Origin: Anaerolineae bacterium
GTDB taxonomy: Bacteria > Chloroflexota > Anaerolineae > SpSt-313
NCBI GenBank assembly: GCA_023511475.1
Contig: JAIMBM010000005.1
Location: forward strand, 1-23,936
Reading direction: 5' to 3'
Length of the DNA stretch: 23,936 bases
Shown piece after piece: positions 7,282-15,627 of this stretch; the stretch's first letter is position 1, and every line of letters starts with the position of its first letter. The position numbers were made by a program, and so were the translations under genes. Under the pieces are notes generated by a model, which saw nothing but the letters and a program-made list of their open reading frames with translations, ran no database searches and had not been told where the DNA came from.

Positions 7282-8649
7282 CTAAGCGTAGCCCAACTCT
7301 TTCTCTGTCTCGTAGATGCTCTCTTCGATGATATCCATCGCCTTCAGCGCCAGGTCGTCCTCCATGATGAGGGGCGGCGACATGCGCAGGATGTGACCGG
7401 CAGGGATCCACGCGAGGCCTTTGCGGAAGGCTTTCTGGTACACCAACCGGCCAGCTTGCTCGAAGGGCTCCTTCGTTGCTTTGTCCTTGACCAGCTCGAT
7501 GCCAAGCAGGCACCCGAGCCCGCGCGTCTCACCGATGATGGTATAGCGCGACTCCATCTCTTTCATCCGCCCGAGCAAGAGCTTGCCCAAGTGTGCTGAG
7601 CGCTCACAGAGGTTCTCCTCCTCGATTACCTCGATGGAGGCCAGGGCTGCGGCGCAGGCCATTGGATTGCCCCCGTACGATGTACTGGCAGATATCTTTT
7701 CGATCGCTTCTTTGTGCTCCTCCGAGACGAGCATGGCGGTGACCGGGAAGCCGTTGCCAAAGCCCTTTCCAAGGGTCATCACATCGGGAACAGTATTCCA
7801 GTGTTCCATGGCAAACATCTTGCCGGTGCGTGCCATGCAGGTGAGGACCTCATCAGCCATAAGCAGGATACCTAGCTCGTCGCAGATCGCACGGATCTTC
7901 TGTATCCAGCCATCGGGAGGCACGATGCTGCCGGCCCACCCTTGGACTGGCTCGAGGACGATGCCAGCGACACGCCCGGAGGTCTCTTCCTTGATGACCG
8001 TCCGGATATAGTCGGCGCAGAGCAGGTTGCATTCTGGATACGTTTGACGGAACTCACAACGGTAGCAGTATGCGCGGGGGACCAGGTAGAAGCCGGGCGC
8101 GCGCAGCCCCTGTGAGGCATCAAGCCGCGCCAGAGCAACCGCCCCCATCGTTTTTCCATGGAAATCGCGGTGGAAGGATATGAACTCGAACTTGCCGGTA
8201 GCGGCACGCATCACGCGCAACCCGGCCTCCACGGCGGTTGTGCCCGAGTCGTAGAGCTGCATCCCATTGAGTTTTTTGCGACCCTCACCCATCGAGATGG
8301 AGGCGAGCTTTTCCAGCAGGCGCATTCTGATGGGAGTAGTAAAGTCGTGGCAGTTCATCAGTTCGCCCGCAGCCTTCTGGACCGCTTCGGTGACTTTCGG
8401 GTGACAATGGCCGAGGCCGGTGACGTAGATGCCGGAAGAGAAGTCGATGTACACGTTGCCATCGACGTCAGTGAGGGTGCAGCCGTGACCCGACTGAAAG
8501 ACGACCGGGAAGAGCTGCACCTGCGAGGAATAACCTTTCATGTATCGCGCGGCACGGCTATGAATCTCCCGGGATCGCGGGCCGGGCGGGCAAACCTTGA
8601 CCTGTGGCACCGTGCTGGCGTCGACATAGGCCCAACTCTTATCGTACAT
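7282..8649 (-). CDS. Class III (GABA-type) PLP aminotransferase
   Basis: A 455-residue fold-type I aminotransferase of class III, related to 4-aminobutyrate, ornithine and other omega-aminotransferases. Visible features are the DVDGNVYIDFSSGI entry block, SGTTAVEAGLRVMRAATG at the cofactor phosphate, the MADEVLTCMARTG block with the cofactor Asp, and the Schiff-base lysine K295 in TLGKGFGNG. A cysteine cluster, C-x2-C-x8-C-x3-C, lies near residues 190-207 (AYCYRC..YPEC..C). I associate such a cluster with a subset of class III enzymes that includes archaeal-type members. The ATG at 8649 is preceded by AAAGGG 9 nt upstream. It sits 42 bp behind the kinase and 48 bp before the oxidoreductase. 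In this operon it would move an amino group to or from an aldehyde or ketone produced from the imported compound. Racemase or epimerase activity, known in some relatives, cannot be excluded. Confidence 0.9.
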   Translation of the reverse strand: MYDKSWAYVDASTVPQVKVCPPGPRSREIHSRAARYMKGYSSQVQLFPVVFQSGHGCTLTDVDGNVYIDFSSGIYVTGLGHCHPKVTEAVQKAAGELMNCHDFTTPIRMRLLEKLASISMGEGRKKLNGMQLYDSGTTAVEAGLRVMRAATGKFEFISFHRDFHGKTMGAVALARLDASQGLRAPGFYLVPRAYCYRCEFRQTYPECNLLCADYIRTVIKEETSGRVAGIVLEPVQGWAGSIVPPDGWIQKIRAICDELGILLMADEVLTCMARTGKMFAMEHWNTVPDVMTLGKGFGNGFPVTAMLVSEEHKEAIEKISASTSYGGNPMACAAALASIEVIEEENLCERSAHLGKLLLGRMKEMESRYTIIGETRGLGCLLGIELVKDKATKEPFEQAGRLVYQKAFRKGLAWIPAGHILRMSPPLIMEDDLALKAMDIIEESIYETEKELGYA

Positions 8650-8691
8650 GGTGGAAAGCCCTTTCTGAGATTCGGTTACGGATGTCGCCAG

Positions 8692-10227
8692 CTATTGCGA
8701 GCGAAAGGCATGAAAGAGCGGCTTGAGCTGCTTGTAAAGAGCATGATATCGACTGTAGGCCTCCTCGTAAGTCAGCGCGAGGGCGGGATCAGGTTGTACA
8801 CGTCGTGCCACTCTGACCATGCTCTGTGAAGCGGCGATCAGGTCGGGATAGACTGACGCGCCAACCGCTGCCAAAATACCTGCACCCAAGACGGCGGCCT
8901 CCTCCGTCTCGGGAACAGCAAGTGGCCGCTGGCAGACGTCGGCCTTGATCTGTAGCCACAGCTGGCTCCGTGCGCCACCGCCCAGGACGTACACTTCGTT
9001 CACCGTGACGCCCAGGTTGTCGAGAGCTTCCAGACCGTCGCGCAGCATGAAGGCGACAGCTTCCAGTATGGCACGTGTAAAGTGGGCGCGGCTGTGGCTC
9101 AGAGAGAAGCCAAAGAAGACGCCGCGGGCGGCCAGATCCGTCTCTGGGAACAGGACGCCCTGCAGGTGAGGCAGCATCACAAGGCCCTCGCAACCGGGAG
9201 GCACTCCGGTCGCATCCTGGCAGAGGAGGTCGTAGGCGCTCTGGCCTGTTGCTCGTGCCCGCTCGTGTTCTGCGTCACCAAAGCGGTCCTTGAACCACTT
9301 GAGCACGAGGCCACCGGTAGGGTTCCATGGGATCACGCAATAGGTGCCCGGCACCGCGTGGGTGTAGCACGATATTCTGGTGATCGGGTCGAAGATCGGT
9401 CGCTCCGTCGTCGCCAGCAGCGCGAGCACACTGCCAGTGCTCGCGGTGACGATGCCCGGTCGAACGTTCCCAGCAGCGATGGCGGCGCACACCTGGTCCA
9501 TGGCCCCAACTACTACCGGAGTCCCGGACGGCAGACCGGTCTCGGCGGCAGCCTCAGCCGTTACTCGACCCACGAGGGTGCCCGAGGGTACGAGCTCTGG
9601 AAGCTTGTGCCTGCGTACACCTACCAGCTCGAGTACAGGTTCCAGCCAGTCGCGGGTGCACAGGTCCACCATCATCGAAGAGCCCCAAACGCTCGTCTCT
9701 GCTGAAACAGCGCCGCTGAGACGGCAGATGACATAGTCCCCGGGCAAGAGGAAGTGGGCGATGTCTGCAAAAGCGTCGGGCTCGTGGCGGCGCAACCAGG
9801 CGATCTTGCAGGCGGGCCAAAGGCCCAAGAGCTCGGGCTGGCCGGTGTGCTTCAGCAGCCAATCTTGCTCAAAGCTCGCTGCGATCTCCAGTGCTTCTGC
9901 TTCAGCGCGAGCGTCTGTTGTAAAGATTGCAGCACGTGCCGGACGTCCGTCGCTCCGCAGCAGGATGAGCGTCTCCCCGTGGCTGGACACTGAGAGGGAA
10001 ACGATATGCATGGGAGCGTTCGGCACCTGTGCCAACACCCGGCGCACGACGCGGCACGCGCCCTGCCAGAAGACCTCAGGGTCGACCTCGACCCTCAGCG
10101 AACTCTCCGGAATCACCAGATACTCGTCTGTGGCGAGCGCTACCTGCCTGCCATCGAGGGTGAACAGCCCCGCCTTGATCGTCGAAGTGCCTATGTCAAG
10201 GCCGAGGACAAGGCTGAGTTCGGCCAT
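8692..10227 (-). CDS. FGGY-family carbohydrate kinase (xylulokinase-like)
   Basis: A 511-residue FGGY kinase that phosphorylates a sugar or polyol with ATP. The two-domain actin-like fold is supported by the N-terminal phosphate loop LGLDIGTSTIKAGLF (residues 8-22), the catalytic base D244 in VVGAMDQVC, and the C-terminal adenosine loop YVLGGGARSQLW. Length matches the family. The start at 10227 has GAGGAG 7 nt upstream. The 165-bp gap to the isomerase is the longest in the operon. It holds an inverted repeat, CGTGAC at 10288-10293 and GTCACG at 10312-10317 with an 18-nt spacer, which could be regulatory but has no clear promoter beside it. With the preceding isomerase and aldolase it makes a standard ketose pathway. 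FGGY substrates (xylulose, fuculose, rhamnulose, erythritol, AI-2) cannot be separated by eye. Confidence 0.92.
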   Translation of the reverse strand: MAELSLVLGLDIGTSTIKAGLFTLDGRQVALATDEYLVIPESSLRVEVDPEVFWQGACRVVRRVLAQVPNAPMHIVSLSVSSHGETLILLRSDGRPARAAIFTTDARAEAEALEIAASFEQDWLLKHTGQPELLGLWPACKIAWLRRHEPDAFADIAHFLLPGDYVICRLSGAVSAETSVWGSSMMVDLCTRDWLEPVLELVGVRRHKLPELVPSGTLVGRVTAEAAAETGLPSGTPVVVGAMDQVCAAIAAGNVRPGIVTASTGSVLALLATTERPIFDPITRISCYTHAVPGTYCVIPWNPTGGLVLKWFKDRFGDAEHERARATGQSAYDLLCQDATGVPPGCEGLVMLPHLQGVLFPETDLAARGVFFGFSLSHSRAHFTRAILEAVAFMLRDGLEALDNLGVTVNEVYVLGGGARSQLWLQIKADVCQRPLAVPETEEAAVLGAGILAAVGASVYPDLIAASQSMVRVARRVQPDPALALTYEEAYSRYHALYKQLKPLFHAFRSQ

Positions 10228-10392
10228 CGCACAACTCCTCGGTTGGGCTTGAGCACACGTCAGATATCACAGTTGGGCATGGGTCGCCGTGACGCCCGGA
10301 GGTATACAGGAGTCACGTCGTCCACCTCTGGAAGCTTGGACCCGACCTTCTTCCAGGGACCGCGTGGTGTTGGCGCCTGGGAGGGAGAATGG

Positions 10393-11799
10393 CTACCTCA
10401 CCAACTCGAAGTCTACCCGCATCATTTCTGCCACCGCACCAAGCTCGCTGCCCAGATGGCCGTAGGCGAAAGCGAGGTGGTGGCCTGCGCCCGCCAGGCA
10501 CCAGTGGTCGTAAAAGCTCTCAAGGCTGCTCTCGGCCGGTCGCCAAAGCATCTGGGGCGCGACCGTCGGGCGCGGCCAGACCGGGAGGGCCTCTCCCTCA
10601 CCCGCGATGAGCTTCCACCGCCCGCCCTGAAGCGACACGAGGGCAAGGAGGGTGACCGGTCCAGGCTGGTAGGCGAACTCTAGTGCCGCTCCCCAGCCGT
10701 ACCGTCCCTGGTAGTAGATGGAGTGCCGCAGCGCAACCTGTGGCTGAGGCGCAGCCAGGTTGGGATTGCCCATGGAGTCGTGGGCGATGTATGCAGCTCC
10801 CTGGTCAAAGTCAAAGCCGTAGCTTTCGCCCAGGCTCGTGTCGCCTGTCAGGCCTTGCAGGATCAGCATGCCGGCAGTGCTCGTGAGGTCCGCCTCAACC
10901 GCCACGGGGATACCCTGGGCCAACAAGCGCGAGACGCCCCACGAAAACACGACGCCACAGCGCGGATCGTGGAGGAGCGCCTGGTCGTAATGTGCCAGGC
11001 CGTCCAGCTGTCGCGCCCGGACCACCTGCTCCAGCCCGAGCGCACAGCGCGCCGACCGGGCAAAGATGTCCGGATCGAGCTCGTCGGTGCGCCAGGCGGC
11101 CTTGGCTTCGGCGATCAGTGCCTGCGCCTCAGCGGGCTGTACAGCGTCTACCGCTGCCGCCACCTCGTCGATCTCGATATGCACCAACGTCGGACCGATT
11201 ACCTGACGGAGACTGAGGGGATCGACCATCAGGTCGGCCATGTACTGGTAGGGGTGGCCAATCATGCCGATGCGCGCCCAGCGCAGGCGTTCCGTCAGTG
11301 CGGCAGCCTTCATATAACGCCCGAGCCGAGCCAGCGTGTTGGGATCTCCGAGGTGTCCAGTAACAATGTGAAAGGGGATGCCGCTTCGCTTCAGGGCGTG
11401 GGTGGCCTCAGGCAGGCCTGCCAGTCCAGAGTTCAGCATCACCAGGTTCCAGTCCGCGTCGGCGGGCCAGTGCCGTAACTGCTGCGTGTTCCAGACGATG
11501 ACTGGCACCTGCGTGCGGGACAGGGCACGCAGAGGGACCAGGCTCTGCGTGTAAGCGAGCTCTGCGAAGACGACAGCCTCTACCCGCGACTCTCTGAAGG
11601 CGAGCTCCGCTGCGGCTGCCTGCTCCTCCGACTCCACGAGCCCGGGGCAGACCACCTCCGCCAGCGGTTCCAGTGCCCGGCAAAAGGCCAACGCAGCCTC
11701 CTGTGCAGCCGGCCGCAGATGTGCCGTCTTGTTCCACTCGTCCTCGAGCAGAGCTGTGATCAGAAGCCCAACCTTTGGTCGCGCCACTTTTTCGATCAC
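10393..11799 (-). CDS. L-fucose/L-arabinose isomerase-like sugar isomerase
   Basis: A 468-residue protein of the L-fucose/L-arabinose isomerase superfamily (COG2407-like), metal-dependent enzymes that interconvert aldoses and ketoses. The N-terminal KVGLLITALLEDEW block starts a Rossmann-like domain. A VEADLTSTAGMLILQGLTG segment carries the expected metal-binding Glu, and DFDQGAAYIAHDSMGNP fits the following Asp/His region. The C-terminal GAGHHLAFAYGHLGSE block resembles the family's final His motif. The GTG at 11799 is chosen over the longer frame because AGGAG lies 7 nt upstream and it begins 10 bp after the aldolase stop. The longer reading would overlap that gene. Product and substrate stay open, since relatives include proteins without proven isomerase activity. 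Position between aldolase and kinase strongly favours a catabolic isomerase. Confidence 0.82.
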   Translation of the reverse strand: MIEKVARPKVGLLITALLEDEWNKTAHLRPAAQEAALAFCRALEPLAEVVCPGLVESEEQAAAAELAFRESRVEAVVFAELAYTQSLVPLRALSRTQVPVIVWNTQQLRHWPADADWNLVMLNSGLAGLPEATHALKRSGIPFHIVTGHLGDPNTLARLGRYMKAAALTERLRWARIGMIGHPYQYMADLMVDPLSLRQVIGPTLVHIEIDEVAAAVDAVQPAEAQALIAEAKAAWRTDELDPDIFARSARCALGLEQVVRARQLDGLAHYDQALLHDPRCGVVFSWGVSRLLAQGIPVAVEADLTSTAGMLILQGLTGDTSLGESYGFDFDQGAAYIAHDSMGNPNLAAPQPQVALRHSIYYQGRYGWGAALEFAYQPGPVTLLALVSLQGGRWKLIAGEGEALPVWPRPTVAPQMLWRPAESSLESFYDHWCLAGAGHHLAFAYGHLGSELGAVAEMMRVDFELVR

Positions 11800-11809
11800 G
11801 GTCTCTCTC

Positions 11810-12625
11810 CTACCGGGCGAACCCGTACCTTGTGGCGGTGGCATCCGGGGATGCACCCTCTCGTACCACTTCGTTCAGGGCGTCGAGGAAGGCCTGGGGC
11901 CGGTCGGATTCGAAGACGTTCCGACCAAAGACAACCCCGCGGGCACCGGCGGCGATGGCCTGCGCGGCTTTTGTGAGGGCCTGAGCCTCGTCCTCCTTGC
12001 TGGCCCCGAGGACGATGATCGGTACCGGTGTGGCCTCAACCACTTCCGCAAAGCGCGGCCCGGTGTAAAAAGTCTTGACGAAATCGGCCCCCAGCTCGCT
12101 CACGATGCGGCAAGAGCGTAGGACGAGGTCGTGGAACTCGTCCTGCGCGAACTGACCGGGGTCACGCCCCGGATAGATCTCACCGCCTAGGGGTATGCCT
12201 GCGGCACGGGCTTCCTCTGCCAGTCGGGCAAAGCTCTCGACCGAGGCGGCGTCCGCAGTGGGGCTGCCGGTACCGACCGCCAGCGACGCGAGAGCCGCGT
12301 CTGCGCCTAGGGCAAGGGCACCAGCGGGCGAGAGTACCCGAGCGTGGCTGCCATCGCGATACGCCCACTGGAAGCAGTAGTCGGCGTTCCAGTTGAGGCG
12401 CACGATAGCCCAGAGCGTACGCCGCTCGGCAAAGACCTCGCTGCAGCGCCGGAGCATTCCAGGGGATAGCAGGACTGCGTCATAGCCTTCGAGGCTCCGA
12501 AGCGTCCGGATTGGCTGAAGCAATCCCTTGCGCGGTCCCTGAAACTCGCCATGGTCGATCGGCAGGATAATGATGCGCTGTCCATCCGGGATCAGGCGTC
12601 TGAGGCGGATCTCACTGCCAGACAT
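11810..12625 (-). CDS. Class I aldolase, DeoC/FbaB/LsrF family
   Basis: A 271-residue TIM-barrel aldolase of the DeoC/FbaB (archaeal-type class I fructose-bisphosphate aldolase and LsrF) family, using a Schiff-base lysine. Seen: IIILPIDHGEFQGP near residue 20 with the family's D-H-G motif, the Schiff-base K184 in DFVKTFYTG, and the phosphate-binding strands around PIIVLGASK and ARGVVFGRNVF. The ATG at 12625 has AGGAG 8 nt upstream. An ATG 18 nt further upstream has no ribosome-binding site and overlaps this one. It is 67 bp behind an MttB gene and 10 bp before the isomerase. It probably cleaves a ketose phosphate made by the isomerase and kinase. Relatives include fructose-bisphosphate and sulfofructose-phosphate aldolases and the LsrF thiolase, and I cannot decide among them. 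Confidence 0.87.
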   Translation of the reverse strand: MSGSEIRLRRLIPDGQRIIILPIDHGEFQGPRKGLLQPIRTLRSLEGYDAVLLSPGMLRRCSEVFAERRTLWAIVRLNWNADYCFQWAYRDGSHARVLSPAGALALGADAALASLAVGTGSPTADAASVESFARLAEEARAAGIPLGGEIYPGRDPGQFAQDEFHDLVLRSCRIVSELGADFVKTFYTGPRFAEVVEATPVPIIVLGASKEDEAQALTKAAQAIAAGARGVVFGRNVFESDRPQAFLDALNEVVREGASPDATATRYGFAR

Positions 12626-12692
12626 ATCTGTATCTCCTTTCATAGGGAGCAGACTGCGTTGGCGTGCGGTGGCGGAGCGCTCGTGATTACGG

Positions 12693-14141
12693 CTACAGCA
12701 GCACTTTGCGCGCGCTTGCGAGGACTTTCTCGGCCGCTTTCACTTTGTAGTCATCCAGCGCTGGCGGCTCGTAACGGGCCAGCGCCTCCCGCCAGCGGGC
12801 CTCGGCTCGCTCGACGATCTGACGTTCCTTGATCCTTTCGGCCTCTGGGCTGTCAAACGAGGTGCGGTCCATCAGCGTGGGCAACCAGAGGGCATCGCGC
12901 CAATGGTCCACGGTATGGTCCATCAGCAGGAAGGACTGCCGATCATCGCGCGCAAAGCGCTCGATCTCGTCTAACGCGAGGGTTCCGTCGTTGACCTCCA
13001 TGCCGCGCGCCAGCTGCGCGATCTGGCGGTTTAGCTCCAGGTCAATGACCTGCTGAGTCGGCGAGTAGACGTTGCCCGCCTCGAGCGTGCCAGTTTGGCC
13101 GCCGAGGTGGTCAGTGAACAGCCCGTAGGCGAGTGCTTTGAGCATCTTGTCGTTGATGGCCTGCATGCTCGGAACTTTGGCGTCGGTATACCCGGCGCAG
13201 AGGCCGATGCGAATGCCATAAAGGCGGTAGAAGTACTGGTAGAGGGCGCAGTCAATCAGTATCGATTCGGGAGTGCTGAACAGGACGCGCGTTGTGCGCA
13301 TGTCCATGATCCCTGCCAGGGGAATCGCTCCGAGGCTCACATCCTCGTTCAGGGCCCACCCGGCAAGCCAGCCGCCCAGCGTCTCGGCCACACCTACCAC
13401 GGTCGCGCCTGCCAGGGTCACTGGTGCGTTCGCTCCTGCTACCGGACAGCTATTCACCCACCAGTGCTCGAGGCCATGACTTGCCACTGCCAGAAGGCAT
13501 CCGGCTGCCCGCTCGTCTAGGGTGAAGTGGTTCACAGAGCACCCATTAGAGTGGTAGCGAGTCTCTCGCCCGGCCATGATCGTCTCGAGCGCCTCCAGGT
13601 AGGGCAGTTGTGAAGGTAGCATGAGTTCCGGGCAGTGCTTGATCTTATCGGTTAGCTTCATGACTTCGACGGTAGACAGGATGGGCTCGATGGGAGGCGG
13701 CACGTCCTGTGCAGTCATGCAAGTCCGAGTCTCGACGATCTCCGGGAGCATGTGCCAGGCGCGGACGACGTTGCGGATGTCCTGCAGAGTTGCTGGCCTG
13801 CGGATGCCCTCAGTGTGGTCGTAGTAGCAGGTGTAGTTGTGGCCGACATGTTCTCCGGCAGGTAGGGGGCGGCGCAGCACCGGCTCGTCCCTGGGCGTCG
13901 ATGCGTGCGCCCGCGCTGTCTCCTCTATCAGTTCCATCTGCTTTGGTGTAGGCCGTACGGCTCCGGTCGCATAGTCCACACGCATCCCGCGCCGCTCCAG
14001 TCGTTCAAGGATCGGACGACTCAGGATACGAAAGCCGGCGTTGGCCAAGATGCGCAGGGCTCCGGCGCGGATGCGCTCGATCTCATCGTCTGTGATGACA
14101 CGCCAATGGTGGAGTTCGGGGATACCTGTCAGGGCGGGCAT
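12693..14141 (-). CDS. MttB-family (COG5598) methyltransferase homologue, copy 1
   Basis: A 482-residue homologue of trimethylamine:corrinoid methyltransferase MttB without pyrrolysine; the frame has no internal stop. Characterised non-pyrrolysine relatives (MtgB, MtpB, MtcB) demethylate glycine betaine, proline betaine and carnitine onto a corrinoid protein. Visible family blocks are the N-terminal ITDDEIERIRAGALRILANA helix, GMRVDYATGAVRPTPKQM, CMTAQDVPPPIEP, NSCPVAGANAPVTLAGA, GYTDAKVPSMQAINDKM and IDLELNRQIAQLARGMEV. The ATG at 14141 is chosen because GGAGG lies 11 nt upstream and homology begins there. It is 32 bp behind the GH4 gene. It is a close paralogue of the copy at 17191-18666, sharing long identical blocks. 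The substrate is unknown; the sugar-operon context suggests a methylated carbohydrate or betaine-like aglycone. No corrinoid-protein gene is nearby. Confidence 0.88.
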   Translation of the reverse strand: MPALTGIPELHHWRVITDDEIERIRAGALRILANAGFRILSRPILERLERRGMRVDYATGAVRPTPKQMELIEETARAHASTPRDEPVLRRPLPAGEHVGHNYTCYYDHTEGIRRPATLQDIRNVVRAWHMLPEIVETRTCMTAQDVPPPIEPILSTVEVMKLTDKIKHCPELMLPSQLPYLEALETIMAGRETRYHSNGCSVNHFTLDERAAGCLLAVASHGLEHWWVNSCPVAGANAPVTLAGATVVGVAETLGGWLAGWALNEDVSLGAIPLAGIMDMRTTRVLFSTPESILIDCALYQYFYRLYGIRIGLCAGYTDAKVPSMQAINDKMLKALAYGLFTDHLGGQTGTLEAGNVYSPTQQVIDLELNRQIAQLARGMEVNDGTLALDEIERFARDDRQSFLLMDHTVDHWRDALWLPTLMDRTSFDSPEAERIKERQIVERAEARWREALARYEPPALDDYKVKAAEKVLASARKVLL

Positions 14142-14173
14142 GACCAGTGTTCCCTCCACAAATGGATGCTGGG

Positions 14174-15517
14174 CTATCGGTAGTGATCGCGCATTTCCTG
14201 GTGATAGGGCAGGGCGAGGATGCTGTCGAGGAGGCGCTGGGCCTGCTCCTCGGATCGACTCCAAGGGTCCATCAGGATCAGCTGCAACAGCAGTTCTCTC
14301 GATCCCTTCTCGTAAGCCTCCAGCTCAAGGTTCACAGGGGCAACGCGATCTCGCAGGATGTGCGCGAGGAGCGGGCTGGGGAGCCCATGGGTGTGGATGC
14401 CCTGGATGCCCCGTTTCGAGACGAGGAGCGGTATCTCGACCTCAAAGTCGTTGGGAATGCCAGGCACGTATCCACCAGAGTTCTGGATGTTGCCGATCAC
14501 GACCCGGGGGATGTCGCATGCGATTGCCTCGATGATGGGCACCATGGGTTCCCCTGATGCCTTAGGGGGGAAGTACTGGGTAACGCGCAGCGATGGGTCG
14601 GCGGCCGCGCGCCTGATCTCTTCGGCGGACCGTGCAACATGGGCAAAGTAGCTGTTCCAGCCCTCGGCCGGGTCCTCCTGCCAGCGCCGCTGAGTGGCTT
14701 CGTCGCTGTGATACCAGAGCGGCCAACTCGCCCCGCTCCAGTGAGCGGTATCGCCGATGGGAAAGGCACCGAAACGTCGATAGAGGTCTATGCTCTTCGG
14801 CGGGATGGGTGGTCGCTTCTCCTCGGATATGTAGCGGGGCAGTTCGCTCTCGATCCAGCGGTCAAGGAGCGGGAAGACGTTCTCACCCTTGTGATACAGG
14901 TGTGTGCACCATACAAAGTGGTTCACTCCAGGTATCTCGAAGGTGAGGTGCTCGCGGTCCAGGCCGAGGACCTTGGCGATATGGTATACTTCGGAGAACC
15001 CGTGGCACAGGCCGACCAGGCGGGCTTCTGGGTATCGGCGGCAGAGGTAGGTAACGCCTGCCAGCACGGGGTTGGCGACCAGCAGATGCCAGGCCTGAGG
15101 GCAGATCTCAAGAGCATCCTCGATAATGGACTCGAACAGGCGAAACTGGTAGAAGTTGATCCAGAACGCCTCGTCGTACATGATGTGGAAAGAGCCACCC
15201 CAGCTATAACCCAGGTTCTGAGCGATGCGCCAGCCCTCCTGTAGTCGATGGTGGCCGGCTGCCAGAGCTGTGTTGATGACAAAACTGGCGCCTTCCAGAG
15301 CCTCTCGCCGGTGCAATGTCTTCTCTAGGTGAATGCGAAACCCCAACTCATCAGCATAGCGGCGGCAGAGAGTATGGGCGGCTTCCAGGCGCTGCGGGTC
15401 TATATCCATGAAAGCGACAGTGCTGCCCTCCAGACTAGGAGTGAGGCAGATGTCGCGGATCAGGGAGAGCGAAAAAGCTCCGCTGCCAGCGCCGATGATC
15501 GCGATCTTGGTGTGCAT
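14174..15517 (-). CDS. Glycoside hydrolase family 4 (alpha-glucosidase/galactosidase/galacturonidase type)
   Basis: A 447-residue GH4 enzyme. GH4 enzymes cleave mostly alpha-glycosides by an NAD+- and metal-dependent redox-elimination mechanism. The N-terminal Rossmann motif IIGAGSGAFSLSLIRDI (residues 7-23) binds NAD. LLVANPVLAG follows in mid-protein. The metal ligands are visible as C171 in LCHGFSEV and H200 in GVNHFVW, matching C174 and H203 of Thermotoga AglA from memory. Length is normal for the family. The ATG at 15517 has GGGAGG 8 nt upstream. It lies between two MttB homologues, 110 bp behind one and 32 bp before the other. It probably opens the imported glycoside inside the cell. 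Whether it prefers gluco-, galacto- or galacturono-configured substrates is not decidable by eye; the MelA/AglA/LplD branch fits better than the phospho-glycosidase branch. Confidence 0.9.
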   Translation of the reverse strand: MHTKIAIIGAGSGAFSLSLIRDICLTPSLEGSTVAFMDIDPQRLEAAHTLCRRYADELGFRIHLEKTLHRREALEGASFVINTALAAGHHRLQEGWRIAQNLGYSWGGSFHIMYDEAFWINFYQFRLFESIIEDALEICPQAWHLLVANPVLAGVTYLCRRYPEARLVGLCHGFSEVYHIAKVLGLDREHLTFEIPGVNHFVWCTHLYHKGENVFPLLDRWIESELPRYISEEKRPPIPPKSIDLYRRFGAFPIGDTAHWSGASWPLWYHSDEATQRRWQEDPAEGWNSYFAHVARSAEEIRRAAADPSLRVTQYFPPKASGEPMVPIIEAIACDIPRVVIGNIQNSGGYVPGIPNDFEVEIPLLVSKRGIQGIHTHGLPSPLLAHILRDRVAPVNLELEAYEKGSRELLLQLILMDPWSRSEEQAQRLLDSILALPYHQEMRDHYR

Positions 15518-15627
15518 CAGTCAGTCCTCCCCTGGTGCGACAAGGCGGCTTGCGCTGCGGGTGCCTGTGGGAGCAGCCCTGTTCGTAGCGCGCTTGGACC
15601 GGCGGCGTCGGTGTCATCTGCAGTTCT

